A stretch of DNA of 64,000 nucleotides from DAHUYF01 sp035553515 (GTDB lineage Bacteria > Pseudomonadota > Alphaproteobacteria > ATCC43930 > CGMCC-115725). The DNA is taken from contig DATNDG010000062.1 in assembly GCA_035553515.1 (NCBI GenBank), positions 10,393 to 74,392 of the forward strand, read 5' to 3'. Shown here piece by piece: positions 22,918 to 32,023 of the stretch (within the stretch, counting starts at the first letter, position 1; every line of letters starts with the position of its first letter). The translations under genes were made by a program, and so were the position numbers. The notes beneath the pieces were generated by a model. That model was given only the letters and a program-made list of their open reading frames with translations, searched no databases and was not told the origin of the DNA.

Positions 22918-24863
22918 TCGACCGAGTCGCGCGGTCGCGCGCGACCTTTCTTGGGCGATTTCCTGAGCTGACCGAGGCCGTCGACGCCCAAAGCGCGCAA
23001 TCGTCAATGGTGCGGGAAGGCGATGCCGCCGTCGACATCTCGTTCGGCGAGCGGCGGATCTACGGCGGCGATGCATGCCGGATGTCGCGCGACCAGGTCG
23101 ATGGCTTTCTGCAAAAGCCGCTGCGGCTGATCATGGAGTCGCCTGGCGCTGGCGGGCTGGTCAGCCAGGTGTGCATCGACCTGATGTTGGCGATGGAGCG
23201 CACGCTCAAAGAAGCAGGCGTGAGTGAACTGTCACGTGGGCCGATCTCGGCACCGACTTTTCTCGTTGTCTTTGGAATCGGGCTTGGCTACCACCTGAGC
23301 GACCTCATTCGTCGCACGGGCGCGCGCTGGGTGATTCTGGTCGAGCCCTTCGCAGAGTTCATCGGCTATTCGTTCGAAGCGGTCGACTGGAGCGCGATCT
23401 TTGCGCAGATCGATGCCGTCGACGGCGACATCCACATCGTTACCGACATCGACCCGGCGCGAATGGTCGCCGCCATCATGCGCCACGTCACCGCCCATGG
23501 CGCGCCCTATCTCGATGGCAGCTGGGTGTTTACGCATTATCCGCTTTGGGCCTTCGCCGAGGCGTCGAAACGTCTGCACGGAGCGGCGGAGTTCGCATAT
23601 ATAAACCGCGGGTATTTCGAAGACGAACTCGTGATGATGACCAATGCGGTCACCAATTTCGCGCAGCACTCCTTTTGGCTGCTCGACACGACGCTTCGGC
23701 GCCATCGTCCCGAGACCGTGGTTATCGTGGGCGCGGGCCCGTCGCTTGACGAGGCTATCGAGACTCTGCACCGCATCCGTGACCGGGTTGTGCTGTTCTC
23801 GGCGGGTACGGCGTTGCGACCGCTCTTGAAGCACGGTCTCGTGCCGGACTTTCACTGCGAGCTCGAAAACGGTCCGCAAGTATACGAGACCATCAGCGAA
23901 GCCAAAGCCCATGGCGATCTCTCGCCGGTACGCTTCATTGCCTCGTCTACCGTCGATCCGCGCGTTGCGTCGTTGTTCGGCGAGACCATACTGTTCTTCC
24001 GCGACAGTGTTAGCCCGAGCATGATTCTGGCGGACGAGACCGGAACAATGGTCGGGGCCGCGCCGACTTGCGTCAACACGGCGATCGCCACGGCCTGCCG
24101 GCTCGGCTTCACAAACTTCATTCTGTTCGGGGTCGATTGCGGCATGCGCCCGGGTACGCCCGACCATGCCGAAGGAACCATCTATCGCGATATCGACAAG
24201 TGGCGCAAATATCTCGAGAAACGGGCTCAATATTCCATCCAGGTCGAAGGCAATTTTGGCGGCGTAGTGCTGACCAACTGGGTCTATGACGCCAGCCGTC
24301 GCCTGTTGATGGAGCTCATCGCCGCGTTCCGCGTCAACGTCGTCAATTGTAGCGACGGCGCGCTGATCGTCGGCGCAACGCCGCGTGTTCCGGAGTCCAT
24401 AGAGATCGACGGCCCGGTCCTTGATCACGCGCGTTTGGTCGACGAGCTCAAGCGGACGATGACGCATTGCGTGCCGGGTGAGCTTCTACGTGGTGACCGG
24501 CTGCTCGTTGTGCGCAGGCAGGCGCAGGCGCTCTATCGCGATTTGCGCCGACTGGTCGATGGATTCGACCGAACGACGGCGGATTTCGCCGGTGTCTTCA
24601 ACGCGCTGAGCGACTTCGTGCGCAATGCTGGAGACAGCTACGGTCATATGGAGACGATCCCTGACGGCAGCCTACATGCGCTGCCGCGGATCGGCATGTT
24701 CTACGGCTGCCGTAGCTCGGAGCCAGGAATCCGGCAGCGACTGTTCGCGCAGTTCTGCGACGAGGTGACCAGGGCATTCGACGCCATGGAACGGCAAACC
24801 GAGGCGTTGTTCGAGCAGCTTGCCAAGGTTGTCGACGCTCGCGCGGCTATCACTGCGCAGTAA
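22914..24863 (+). CDS. Motility accessory factor (Maf) flagellin glycosyltransferase
   Basis: 649 residues. It has the Maf N-terminal region and the central DUF115 Rossmann domain (RPETVVIVGAGPSLDEAIET, near 262-281; LGFTNFILFGVDCGMRPG near 400-417), followed by a helical C-terminus. Maf proteins transfer nonulosonic acids to flagellin in Campylobacter, Helicobacter, Aeromonas and others. The ATG overlaps the stop of the FlmG-like gene (ATGA), so the two are coupled. Finding both transferase classes in one operon is unusual; one may glycosylate flagellin and the other extend the glycan or use a different acceptor (inference). Confidence 0.85.
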   Translation: MIDRVARSRATFLGRFPELTEAVDAQSAQSSMVREGDAAVDISFGERRIYGGDACRMSRDQVDGFLQKPLRLIMESPGAGGLVSQVCIDLMLAMERTLKEAGVSELSRGPISAPTFLVVFGIGLGYHLSDLIRRTGARWVILVEPFAEFIGYSFEAVDWSAIFAQIDAVDGDIHIVTDIDPARMVAAIMRHVTAHGAPYLDGSWVFTHYPLWAFAEASKRLHGAAEFAYINRGYFEDELVMMTNAVTNFAQHSFWLLDTTLRRHRPETVVIVGAGPSLDEAIETLHRIRDRVVLFSAGTALRPLLKHGLVPDFHCELENGPQVYETISEAKAHGDLSPVRFIASSTVDPRVASLFGETILFFRDSVSPSMILADETGTMVGAAPTCVNTAIATACRLGFTNFILFGVDCGMRPGTPDHAEGTIYRDIDKWRKYLEKRAQYSIQVEGNFGGVVLTNWVYDASRRLLMELIAAFRVNVVNCSDGALIVGATPRVPESIEIDGPVLDHARLVDELKRTMTHCVPGELLRGDRLLVVRRQAQALYRDLRRLVDGFDRTTADFAGVFNALSDFVRNAGDSYGHMETIPDGSLHALPRIGMFYGCRSSEPGIRQRLFAQFCDEVTRAFDAMERQTEALFEQLAKVVDARAAITAQ

Positions 24864-24916
24864 CGCTCGGTCTTGCTGCCGGCTGGATGCGGCCCGGAAC
24901 GAGCCCTTAGCTGATG

Positions 24917-25870
24917 TCAGGCGCTGGTCGAGACGATCGAGCCCGTCGAGTTGCTCGATTGAAAGTTCGTCGACGTGGCCGGCGGACTCACCGCGACATT
25001 GGCAATCGGCAGGGTAAACTCGCCGGAACTGCCGACCATGATGCCGAGCGCGGTTCCCGGCGAGACGGCGGCAGCCTGTGCCGAGGCCTGTTGGGCAGTC
25101 AGAATGCTGGCCGCGTTGCTGGAATTGCCGAAATTCATCTCGATGATGTGGAATTCCATCTGAGACTGTTGCTTCAGATTGGCGATCTTTGCCGCTGCGT
25201 CGGTCAGCTCGGTCTGCTGCAGGTCGCTGAGCTGGTTCGAAACGGAGGTCATCTGGGTCTGCAGCGCCTGTTGAATGCTGGCCGAAATTTGCTGGTTCTG
25301 CGAGGTCATGGCGGTGACCTGCTGGATCTGCGCCTGCGCAGCCTGAACATCAGCGAGCGCCTGCGCTTGTCCGGCGGGGGTGCTCAGATTGTAGGTGCTG
25401 CTCGACTGGATGTTGAGGCCGGTATATTTCAGCGGCGCGACCCCGTCTGGCTGCAAGCCCGCCGTAAATGGTACCACCTGGAGGGCGGCGACGGCGTCAT
25501 TGGACGACTGAACCGCAGCGTCGAAGGCGCTGGCATTACCGGATTGCGCCGCGACCGCTGCATTGCTCAACTGGAGCGACAAGCTGCCGAGTACGGTGCG
25601 GTTTTGGCCGATTTGGGTCTCGGCGGCGCTGTAGGTCGAATATTGCTGGCTGAGATTGGCCGATTGCTGCTGGAGGATGCCGACGGTCGGGTCCTCGGAC
25701 TGCGCCTTCAGCTGGGCGATCTTCTTGTTGAGCTGCGCGGTGATCTGGTTGCCGACGAGCGCCAGGCGGCTATTGGTCTGCAAGGAGGCGTTCGCGGCAT
25801 TGACGGCGGCGAGCTTGCTCATCAGCGCCGTGGTCGCCGCCAGGACCGATTTGATCGCGCTCGTCGTCAC
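24917..25870 (-). CDS. Unrecognised coiled-coil protein of flagellin-like composition
   Basis: 317 residues, no named family recognised. It is rich in Gln, Ser, Ala, Thr and Asn, with no Cys or Trp, and predicted mostly helical with long amphipathic stretches (about 15-125 and 165-245), for example QITAQLNKKIAQLKAQSEDP and IQQALQTQMTSVSNQLSDLQ. There is no Sec signal peptide. The ends are Ser/Thr/Asn-rich. This composition is that of axial flagellar proteins exported through the flagellar apparatus. It is convergent with the Maf-like gene, divergent from legB, and has a CtrA-type box upstream. No fliD-like cap gene is visible in the window, so a filament-associated or cap role is possible, but unproven. 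Confidence 0.7.
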   Translation of the reverse strand: MTTSAIKSVLAATTALMSKLAAVNAANASLQTNSRLALVGNQITAQLNKKIAQLKAQSEDPTVGILQQQSANLSQQYSTYSAAETQIGQNRTVLGSLSLQLSNAAVAAQSGNASAFDAAVQSSNDAVAALQVVPFTAGLQPDGVAPLKYTGLNIQSSSTYNLSTPAGQAQALADVQAAQAQIQQVTAMTSQNQQISASIQQALQTQMTSVSNQLSDLQQTELTDAAAKIANLKQQSQMEFHIIEMNFGNSSNAASILTAQQASAQAAAVSPGTALGIMVGSSGEFTLPIANVAVSPPATSTNFQSSNSTGSIVSTSA

Positions 25871-25945
25871 CGTCGGTCTCCGAATGGCTGCGGAGCCTTT
25901 GTCGCTCCGCAGCTCGATTTGTACCGCTCCACTCTAATTTACCCC

Positions 25946-25962
25946 GGTAAAGGACCGGTAAA
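25946..25962 (-). promoter_or_regulatory. Candidate CtrA box / palindromic operator
   Basis: Minus strand TTTA-CCGGTCC-TTTA-CC, six of eight consensus bases, 75 bases before the 25870 start. It overlaps a short palindrome TTTACC-CC-GGTAAA at 25938-25951. It may serve the minus-strand gene, the divergent legB operon, or both. Confidence 0.4.
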
Positions 25963-26078
25963 GAACGATACCCTCGGCACCGGCCAACCCTCGGCGTCAG
26001 CGGTGCTTTTCTGCCGCCGTTAAGGGATTATTTGCCAAACCCCTGCTAGTTCTTGAGCAGCACTGGCAGGCGGCGTTC

Positions 26079-27098
26079 ATGAGTTTGCTGAGCGAGGGTC
26101 CGGTCCTGGTTACCGGCGCCGACGGCTTCATCGGCTCCCACGTGGTGGAGGAGTTGCTCGCGCGCGGCGCCGCGGTGCGCGCCTTCGTTATGTATAATTC
26201 GTTCAACTCCTGGGGCTGGCTCGACCGGCTGCCGGAATCGGCTCGGGACGGTATCGAGGTGATCGCCGGCGACATCCGAGACGGCGATTGTGTGCGTCGG
26301 GCGATGAGCGGTTGCTGCAGCGTCCTGCACCTGGCGGCGCTGATCGCGATCCCGTTTTCCTATGACGCGCCTCAGGCCTATGTCGACACCAATGTGAACG
26401 GCACGCTCAATCTGCTGCTCGCGGCACGCGATGCGGGCGTCGGCCGGTTCGTACATACGTCGACCAGTGAGGTCTATGGCACGGCACAGACGGTACCGAT
26501 CAGCGAGAGCCACCCGCTGCACGCGCAATCACCTTATGCAGCCTCGAAGATCGGTGCTGATCAGATGGCGCTGGCGTTCCACGGCTCTTTTGCCGTGCCG
26601 GTAACCGTCATACGGCCTTTCAACACCTACGGGCCCCGCCAGTCGGCCCGCGCCGTCATTCCGACCATTGTCACGCAGCTGCTCGCCGGGACCCGGCGGG
26701 TCCGGCTCGGCGCGCTGCATCCGACGCGCGATTTGTCCTTCGTGCGCGATACGGCCCAGGGTTTGATTGCCGGTCTCGATGCGCCGGCCGAGAGCGTGCT
26801 CGGCGAGGTGGTCAATCTCGGCAGCGGGTTCGAGGTCGCGATCGGCGACCTCGCGCACGAGATCGCGGCACTGATCGGAACGCCTCTGGTGCTCGAGCAG
26901 GATCGCGAAAGGCTTCGGCCCGAAAAGAGCGAGGTCGAGCGGTTGTGGTCCGACAACCGCAAGGCCGCTCGGCTGCTTGGCTGGCAGCCGCGCTATGCCG
27001 GTATCGAAGGCCTCCGTCGGGGTCTCTCCGAGACCATCGACTGGTTCAGGGATCCCGCCAATCTCGGCGTCTACAAGCCGACAGCCTATAACCGCTGA
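26079..27098 (+). CDS. legB: NAD-dependent 4,6-dehydratase LegB
   Basis: 339 residues, extended SDR. N-terminal Rossmann glycine motif VTGADGFIGSHVVEEL (11-26), substrate and catalytic region HTSTSEVYGTAQTVPI with the later Y-x-x-x-K in SPYAASKIGADQMAL, and a typical RPFNTYGPRQSARAVIPTIV. LegB converts (G/U)DP-GlcNAc to the 4-keto-6-deoxy intermediate, the first committed step of legionaminic acid synthesis. The residues match LegB/WbpM-like 4,6-dehydratases better than the inverting PseB. It heads the legB-legC-legG-legI-legH operon; its stop overlaps the legC ATG by one base. Confidence 0.85.
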   Translation: MSLLSEGPVLVTGADGFIGSHVVEELLARGAAVRAFVMYNSFNSWGWLDRLPESARDGIEVIAGDIRDGDCVRRAMSGCCSVLHLAALIAIPFSYDAPQAYVDTNVNGTLNLLLAARDAGVGRFVHTSTSEVYGTAQTVPISESHPLHAQSPYAASKIGADQMALAFHGSFAVPVTVIRPFNTYGPRQSARAVIPTIVTQLLAGTRRVRLGALHPTRDLSFVRDTAQGLIAGLDAPAESVLGEVVNLGSGFEVAIGDLAHEIAALIGTPLVLEQDRERLRPEKSEVERLWSDNRKAARLLGWQPRYAGIEGLRRGLSETIDWFRDPANLGVYKPTAYNR

Positions 27099-28297
27099 TG
27101 GCCCAGGCAAAACGTCAGTTCCAGTTCGATCTCGACGTCACGGTGGCGGCGCTGCGCAGCGTGCTTCCGGAAACATGCGAACGTGTGCCGCTGCATCAGC
27201 CGGTTTTCGCCGGGAAAGAGTGGGATTACGTCAAGGAGTGCCTTGACAGCACGGTGGTGTCGTCGATCGGCAGCTTTGTCGGCCGGTTCGAACGGCAGAT
27301 GGCGGAACTCGCCGGGACGCGCCATGCGGTTGCGATCGTCAATGGCACCGCGGCGTTGCATGTGGCATTGCTGCTGGCTGGCGTGCGCCCGGGGGACGAG
27401 GTGTTGGCTCCGACCCTCACCTTTGTCGCTACGGCGAATGCGATCAGCTATTGCGGAGCGGTGCCGCATTTCATCGACAGCAGCCTCGTTACCCTCGGTA
27501 TCGATCCCGATCGGCTTCGCGATTATCTCCGCGACATTGCCGAGCGCCGCGGCGACGAGGTGATCAATCGCCGGACGGGACGGGTCATCCGCGCGCTGGT
27601 GCCGATGCATACCTTCGGGCATCCGGTCGACATGGAGCCCGTACTCGACGTTGCAGCGGAGTGGGGGCTCTTCGTCATCGAGGACGCAACCGAATCGCTG
27701 GGCAGCCGGTATAAGGGGAAGCCGACGGGGGGCTGGTCCCGGCTTGCCGCATTCAGCTTCAACGGCAACAAGATCGTCACCACCGGTGGTGGCGGCGCGA
27801 TCACGACCGACGACGAGGCGCTTGCCGAGAAGGCGAAACATCTCACCACCACGGCAAAGCTGCCGCACCCCTGGGCCTTTGTCCACGATGCGGTAGGGTT
27901 CAACTACCGCATGCCCAACCTCAATGCTGCCCTGGGCTGTGCGCAGCTGGAGCAGATTCACGGCTTCCTGGCAAGCAAGCGAAAGCTCGCAGAGCGCTAC
28001 CGTCGCGCGCTGGCGGGCGTCCCGGGCGCTAGCTTCGTCGCCGAGCCGCCCTTCGCGCGCAGCAATTACTGGCTCAACGCGCTGCTGCTCGACGAGCAGC
28101 ATGCCGACGCGCGCGAGCAGCTGCTCGAGCGCTGCAATGCTGCCGGCCTTTGCTGCCGGCCCGCCTGGACCTTGATGCACCACCTGCCGATCTATCGCAA
28201 TTGTCCGCGCATGGAGCTGCCGGTCGCAGAAAGCGTCGCGCGTCGGCTCATCAATCTGCCGAGCGGCGCGGGGCTCGCCGAAGCCGGCGGAGGCTGA
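27098..28297 (+). CDS. legC: PLP-dependent aminotransferase LegC
   Basis: 399 residues, DegT/DnrJ/EryC1/StrS aminotransferase family. The N-terminal region HQPVFAGKEWDYVKECLDST and GTAALHVALLLAGVRPGDEV are typical; the PLP lysine is in SFNGNKIVTTGGGG (Lys225). It adds the C4 amino group in the legionaminic pathway. The start overlaps the legB stop, and legG follows after 3 bases, so all are translated together. Confidence 0.88.
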   Translation: MAQAKRQFQFDLDVTVAALRSVLPETCERVPLHQPVFAGKEWDYVKECLDSTVVSSIGSFVGRFERQMAELAGTRHAVAIVNGTAALHVALLLAGVRPGDEVLAPTLTFVATANAISYCGAVPHFIDSSLVTLGIDPDRLRDYLRDIAERRGDEVINRRTGRVIRALVPMHTFGHPVDMEPVLDVAAEWGLFVIEDATESLGSRYKGKPTGGWSRLAAFSFNGNKIVTTGGGGAITTDDEALAEKAKHLTTTAKLPHPWAFVHDAVGFNYRMPNLNAALGCAQLEQIHGFLASKRKLAERYRRALAGVPGASFVAEPPFARSNYWLNALLLDEQHADAREQLLERCNAAGLCCRPAWTLMHHLPIYRNCPRMELPVAESVARRLINLPSGAGLAEAGGG

Positions 28298-28300
28298 GGC

Positions 28301-29467
28301 ATGGCGCGCCGCAAGATCTGCGTCGTGACGGGCGGCCGCGCCGATTATGGACTTCTCTATTGGCCGATGCGTGAGATAGCCGCCTCGGCAAAATTCGAGC
28401 TGCAGATGATCGCTACCGGGATGCACCTAGCTCCGGAATTCGGCGCCACGCTGGCGGCGATAGAGCGCGACGGGTTCCACATCGGTGCGCGAGTCGAGAT
28501 GCTGCTGGCCAGCGACACGCCGGTGGGCATCGCCAAATCGATCGGCCTCGGCGTTATCGGTTTTGCCGACGCGCTCGACCGCTTGCGGCCGGACCTGCTG
28601 TTGCTGCTCGGCGACCGTTTCGAGATCCTTGCCGCAGCACAGGCGGCGCTCGTCGCGCGAGTGCCGGTGGCGCATCTCTGCGGCGGCGATGTCACGGAGG
28701 GAGCCTTCGACGAAGCGATCCGCCATTCTATCAGCAAGATGGCACATCTTCATTTTGCCACCAATGCCGACGCTGCTCGCCGACTGCGCCAGCTTGGCGA
28801 GGATCCCGAGCGAATTTTCACTGTCGGCAGCACCGGGATCGACGCGATCCTGCGGACGCCGCCAATGTCGCGCGACGATTTGGAGCGGGCGACCGGCCTC
28901 GACCTCGGCAGGCGCCTGCTGTTGGTGACGTTCCACCCGGCCACGCTCGGCCGTCGCGCGGCGCAAGATGAATTGGAGGAGCTGCTCGCCGCGCTCGAGG
29001 CGCTAGGCGACAGCCTCTCGATCGCCTTCACGCGTCCCAATTCCGACCCCGAGGGTCGGCTGCTGGCGCATCGCCTGGAGGGCTTCTCTGCCGTCCATGC
29101 CAATGCTCGTCTCTTCGCGGCGCTGGGGTCGCATACTTATCTGAGCCTGCTGCGTTATGCCGATGCGGTGGTCGGCAACTCTTCCAGCGGACTCTACGAG
29201 GCGCCCTCCTTGGGCACCCCGACCGTGGATATCGGCGATCGTCAGCAGGGGCGGCTGAAGGCAACCTCGGTGATTTCGTGTCCGGCGGAACGCGCAGCCA
29301 TTTCGGCGGCGATCGCCGAGGCACTGCGGCGGGGCAAGAAGGTGGTAGCCAATCCCTATGGCTCGGGCGATGCATCGCGGCGCATTGTCGAGATCCTCGC
29401 TTCGGTTCCGGATTTCCGTGCTCTGATCCGGAAGCGCTTTTTCGATTTTCAGCAAGGAGAGCGCTGA
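28301..29467 (+). CDS. legG: Hydrolysing nucleotide-sugar 2-epimerase LegG (NeuC family)
   Basis: 388 residues. The UDP-GlcNAc 2-epimerase fold is clear: CVVTGGRADYGLLYWPMREI near the start, LLLLGDRFEILAAAQAAL and VAHLCGGDVTEGAFDEAIRH with the family Asp, Glu and His, and VVGNSSSGLYEAPSLGTPTV. LegG removes the nucleotide and inverts C2 to give 2,4-diacetamido-2,4,6-trideoxymannose. It lies between legC and legI in a tightly packed operon. Confidence 0.9.
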   Translation: MARRKICVVTGGRADYGLLYWPMREIAASAKFELQMIATGMHLAPEFGATLAAIERDGFHIGARVEMLLASDTPVGIAKSIGLGVIGFADALDRLRPDLLLLLGDRFEILAAAQAALVARVPVAHLCGGDVTEGAFDEAIRHSISKMAHLHFATNADAARRLRQLGEDPERIFTVGSTGIDAILRTPPMSRDDLERATGLDLGRRLLLVTFHPATLGRRAAQDELEELLAALEALGDSLSIAFTRPNSDPEGRLLAHRLEGFSAVHANARLFAALGSHTYLSLLRYADAVVGNSSSGLYEAPSLGTPTVDIGDRQQGRLKATSVISCPAERAAISAAIAEALRRGKKVVANPYGSGDASRRIVEILASVPDFRALIRKRFFDFQQGER

Positions 29468-30550
29468 ATGCGCCGAGGCGTGCTGATCATTGCGGAGGCC
29501 GGCGTCAACCACAATGGATCGCCGGGGCGAGCGCGCGAACTGGTGGACGCGGCTGTCGCCGCCGGCGCCGACGTGGTCAAATTTCAGACGTTTCATGCCG
29601 ACCTGATCGCGACGCGCAATGTCGGGAAGGCGGACTATCAGCAGCGTACCGGCGCTGCCGATGAAACCCAGCACGCGATGCTGCGCCGCCTGGAGCTCGA
29701 CGAGGCCGCGCATGCCGATCTCATCGCCTATTGCGGCTCGCACGGCATCGAGTTCCTCTCGACGCCGTTTGATCTGCCGAGCATCGATCTGCTCGCCGGG
29801 CGACACCGGTTGAGGCGGCTCAAGATATCGTCAGGCGACCTTACGAATGGACCCTTGTTGCTTCACGCCGCACGCACCGGTGCATCGATCGTCCTTTCCA
29901 CAGGCATGAGCACGCTGGGCGAGATTGAGGCTGCGCTTGGCATCCTGGCCTTCGGTATGTCTGCGGCTCCAGGCGCAGCGCCCGGGGAAACCGCCTTCGC
30001 CGCTGCCTATCAGAGCGAAGTGGGGCAGGTAGCGTTGCGCGCCCGCCTTAGCTTGCTGCATTGCACGAGCCAATATCCGGCGCCGCCTGCCTCGGTCAAT
30101 CTGCGCGCTATGGAGACAATGGGCGAAGCTTTCGGACTGCCGGTCGGCTATTCCGACCATACGCTCGGCATTGCCGTCGCCATCGCCGCTGCCGCCCGCG
30201 GTGCCGTTGTCATCGAGAAGCACTTCACGCTCGATCGCGGACTTCCTGGTCCCGACCACGCTGCCTCGCTGGAACCGGATGAACTCCGGCAGATGGTCGC
30301 GGCAATTCGCGAGGTCGAGGCAGCGCTGGGCAGCCCACTCAAGACACCGGCTGAATGCGAGCAGGCAACGCGGGCGGTTGCGCGGAAGAACTTGGTCGCT
30401 GCTTGCGCCATCCGCGCCGGCGATATTTTCGGCGCGGCCAACCTTGACTGCAAGCGTGCCCCGGGGGGCATGAGCGCGATGCATTATTGGGACATGCTGG
30501 GCCGGGTGGCGCAGCGCGACTATGCGGCGGACGAGCCGATCGAGCCGTGA
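29468..30550 (+). CDS. legI: N,N'-diacetyllegionaminate synthase LegI (NeuB family)
   Basis: 360 residues. NeuB TIM-barrel motifs: IIAEAGVNHNGSPGRARELV, GADVVKFQTFHADLI, LKISSGDLTNGPLLLHAA, TGMSTLGEIEAAL, LHCTSQYPAPPASVNLRAME and GYSDHTLGIAVAIAAAARGA with the phosphoenolpyruvate- and metal-binding residues. A C-terminal SAF/antifreeze-like domain (about 290-355, VARKNLVAACAIRAGDIF) is present. The enzyme condenses the mannose derivative with phosphoenolpyruvate. The ATG follows the legG stop without a gap. Confidence 0.9.
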   Translation: MRRGVLIIAEAGVNHNGSPGRARELVDAAVAAGADVVKFQTFHADLIATRNVGKADYQQRTGAADETQHAMLRRLELDEAAHADLIAYCGSHGIEFLSTPFDLPSIDLLAGRHRLRRLKISSGDLTNGPLLLHAARTGASIVLSTGMSTLGEIEAALGILAFGMSAAPGAAPGETAFAAAYQSEVGQVALRARLSLLHCTSQYPAPPASVNLRAMETMGEAFGLPVGYSDHTLGIAVAIAAAARGAVVIEKHFTLDRGLPGPDHAASLEPDELRQMVAAIREVEAALGSPLKTPAECEQATRAVARKNLVAACAIRAGDIFGAANLDCKRAPGGMSAMHYWDMLGRVAQRDYAADEPIEP

Positions 30551-31185
30551 CGCCTCCGATCATCATCATTGGCGGCGGCGGCCACGGGCGGGTGATACTC
30601 GATGCGTTGCTCTGCGTCAGCGCTCCCGTCATCGGCATCGTCGATCCGGATCCAGGCGTCGCCGGGAACTTGCCGCGCGGTGTTCCCTGGCTCGGCGGCG
30701 AGGAGGTGCTGCTGCGCTACCCTCCGGAGACCCATCGCTTGGCTAATGGCATCGGCGGAATCGGCGAACCGCGGCGGCATGCAGCGTTTGAGCGTTTCGT
30801 TGCCGCCGGATATGGTTTTGTCGGGGTCCGCCATCCCTCGGCGACGGTCGCGTGCGACGTTGCGCTGGCCGATGGCTGCCAGATCATGGCCGGCGCGGTT
30901 GTCCAGACGGGAGCTAAGATTGGCGCCAACGCGATCGTCAATACCCGCGCCTCGGTCGATCATGACTGTATCGTCGGCGAGCATTGTCATGTGGCGCCGG
31001 GAGCGGTCCTGTGCGGCGATGTCACCGTCGGTGCCGGCACGCATGTCGGTGCCGGTGCGGTGGTCATTCAGGGGGTACGGGTCGGCAGGTTCTCGATAAT
31101 CGGCGCCGGGGCGGTCATCCTGAGCGATGTTCCCGATCACATGGTCGTCGTCTCTGAACGCAAGCGACGCGAGCGGCCAAGTTGA
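30547..31185 (+). CDS. NeuD/LegH-type sugar O- or N-acetyltransferase
   Basis: 212 residues from a GTG at 30547 that overlaps the legI stop (GTGA). An N-terminal Rossmann-like start IIIIGGGGHGRVILDALL is followed by left-handed beta-helix hexapeptides (GAVVQTGAKIGANAIVNTRA, GAVLCGDVTVGAGTHVGAGA). In this operon it is the best candidate for LegH, the 4-N-acetyltransferase between LegC and LegG; a NeuD-like O-acetyltransferase is the alternative. It is the last gene of the plus-strand operon; its stop is 4 bases from the stop of the convergent ptmA. Confidence 0.8.
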   Translation: MTPPIIIIGGGGHGRVILDALLCVSAPVIGIVDPDPGVAGNLPRGVPWLGGEEVLLRYPPETHRLANGIGGIGEPRRHAAFERFVAAGYGFVGVRHPSATVACDVALADGCQIMAGAVVQTGAKIGANAIVNTRASVDHDCIVGEHCHVAPGAVLCGDVTVGAGTHVGAGAVVIQGVRVGRFSIIGAGAVILSDVPDHMVVVSERKRRERPS

Positions 31186-31189
31186 GACG

Positions 31190-32023
31190 TCACCAGGCGC
31201 TGAGGCCGCCGTCGACGATAATGTTCTGTCCGGTCATGTAGCGTGAGGCGTCGGAGGCGAGAAAGATCGCCGCGCCCACCATGTCGTCCGCCTCGGCCAT
31301 GCGGCCCAAGGGAACGCGAGCCGAATAGCGTCGGCTGAATTCGCTGTTCTGGCCGCTCGAGACGCCGCCGGGGGTCAGCGTATTCACCCTAACCCCACGC
31401 TCTGCCCAGGCGGTGGCGAGGTGCCGCGTGAGTCCAATCACGCCCGCTTTCGATGCGGAATAGACCGCCGGCGTATTGATCGGGCGGCCGTTATATTCAG
31501 AACCTGCATAGATGCGTTGGTCGGGCGCCATAAGGCCATAAATCGAGGCGGTCTGGATGATGCTGCCGCCGCCGTTCTCCGCCATTCGGCCGCCGAGGGT
31601 CTGGGCGACCAGGAACATGCCGTCGAGATTGACGGCCATAATGTCGCGCCAGGTCTTAAGATCGTATCGCTCGATCGGAGCGAAGAAAGCGTCGAGATCG
31701 CGGCCTTTGGTGGCCGCATTGTTCATCAGGATGCGCACGCTACCCAACCTCGACTCGACCGTCTCGCTCATGCGGCGAACGGCGTCCGGATCGGCGACAT
31801 CGCACGCAACCCCGAGAGCCTTCACCCCATGCCGGCGGGAGATCTCGGCGGCCAGCGCGGCGGCCGGTTCCGCTTCGAGATCGACGAGGGCTAGATCGGC
31901 GCCGAACTCGGCAAGCCCCGCGGCAAAGCGCCGGCCGAGGATGCCGCAGGCCCCGGTGACGAGAGCGGTCCTGCCGGTCAGGTCGAAGAGTTTGCGATAG
32001 GAAGCTTCTGTCATTCCGGTCAT
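31190..32023 (-). CDS. ptmA: Short-chain dehydrogenase PtmA-like
   Basis: 277 residues, classical SDR: cofactor motif TGACGILG (near 20-27), NNA (near 100), and the catalytic Ser-Tyr-Lys in SIIQTASIYG and YSASKAGVIGL. A C-terminal SRYMTGQNIIVDGGLSAW is typical. It is last in the ptmE-ptmF-ptmB-ptmA run, the same order as in Campylobacter jejuni, where PtmA and PtmF provide glucosamine-phosphate for the GDP-linked legionaminic acid route. The symbol rests on that synteny as well as fold. It overlaps the preceding gene by 4 bases or fewer. Confidence 0.75.
   Translation of the reverse strand: MTGMTEASYRKLFDLTGRTALVTGACGILGRRFAAGLAEFGADLALVDLEAEPAAALAAEISRRHGVKALGVACDVADPDAVRRMSETVESRLGSVRILMNNAATKGRDLDAFFAPIERYDLKTWRDIMAVNLDGMFLVAQTLGGRMAENGGGSIIQTASIYGLMAPDQRIYAGSEYNGRPINTPAVYSASKAGVIGLTRHLATAWAERGVRVNTLTPGGVSSGQNSEFSRRYSARVPLGRMAEADDMVGAAIFLASDASRYMTGQNIIVDGGLSAW

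Noticed and set aside
26020..26036. TTAA-N7-TTTG before legB as a CtrA box
   Set aside because: Only six of eight bases match and the second half is poor in the plus orientation; kept out of the feature list.
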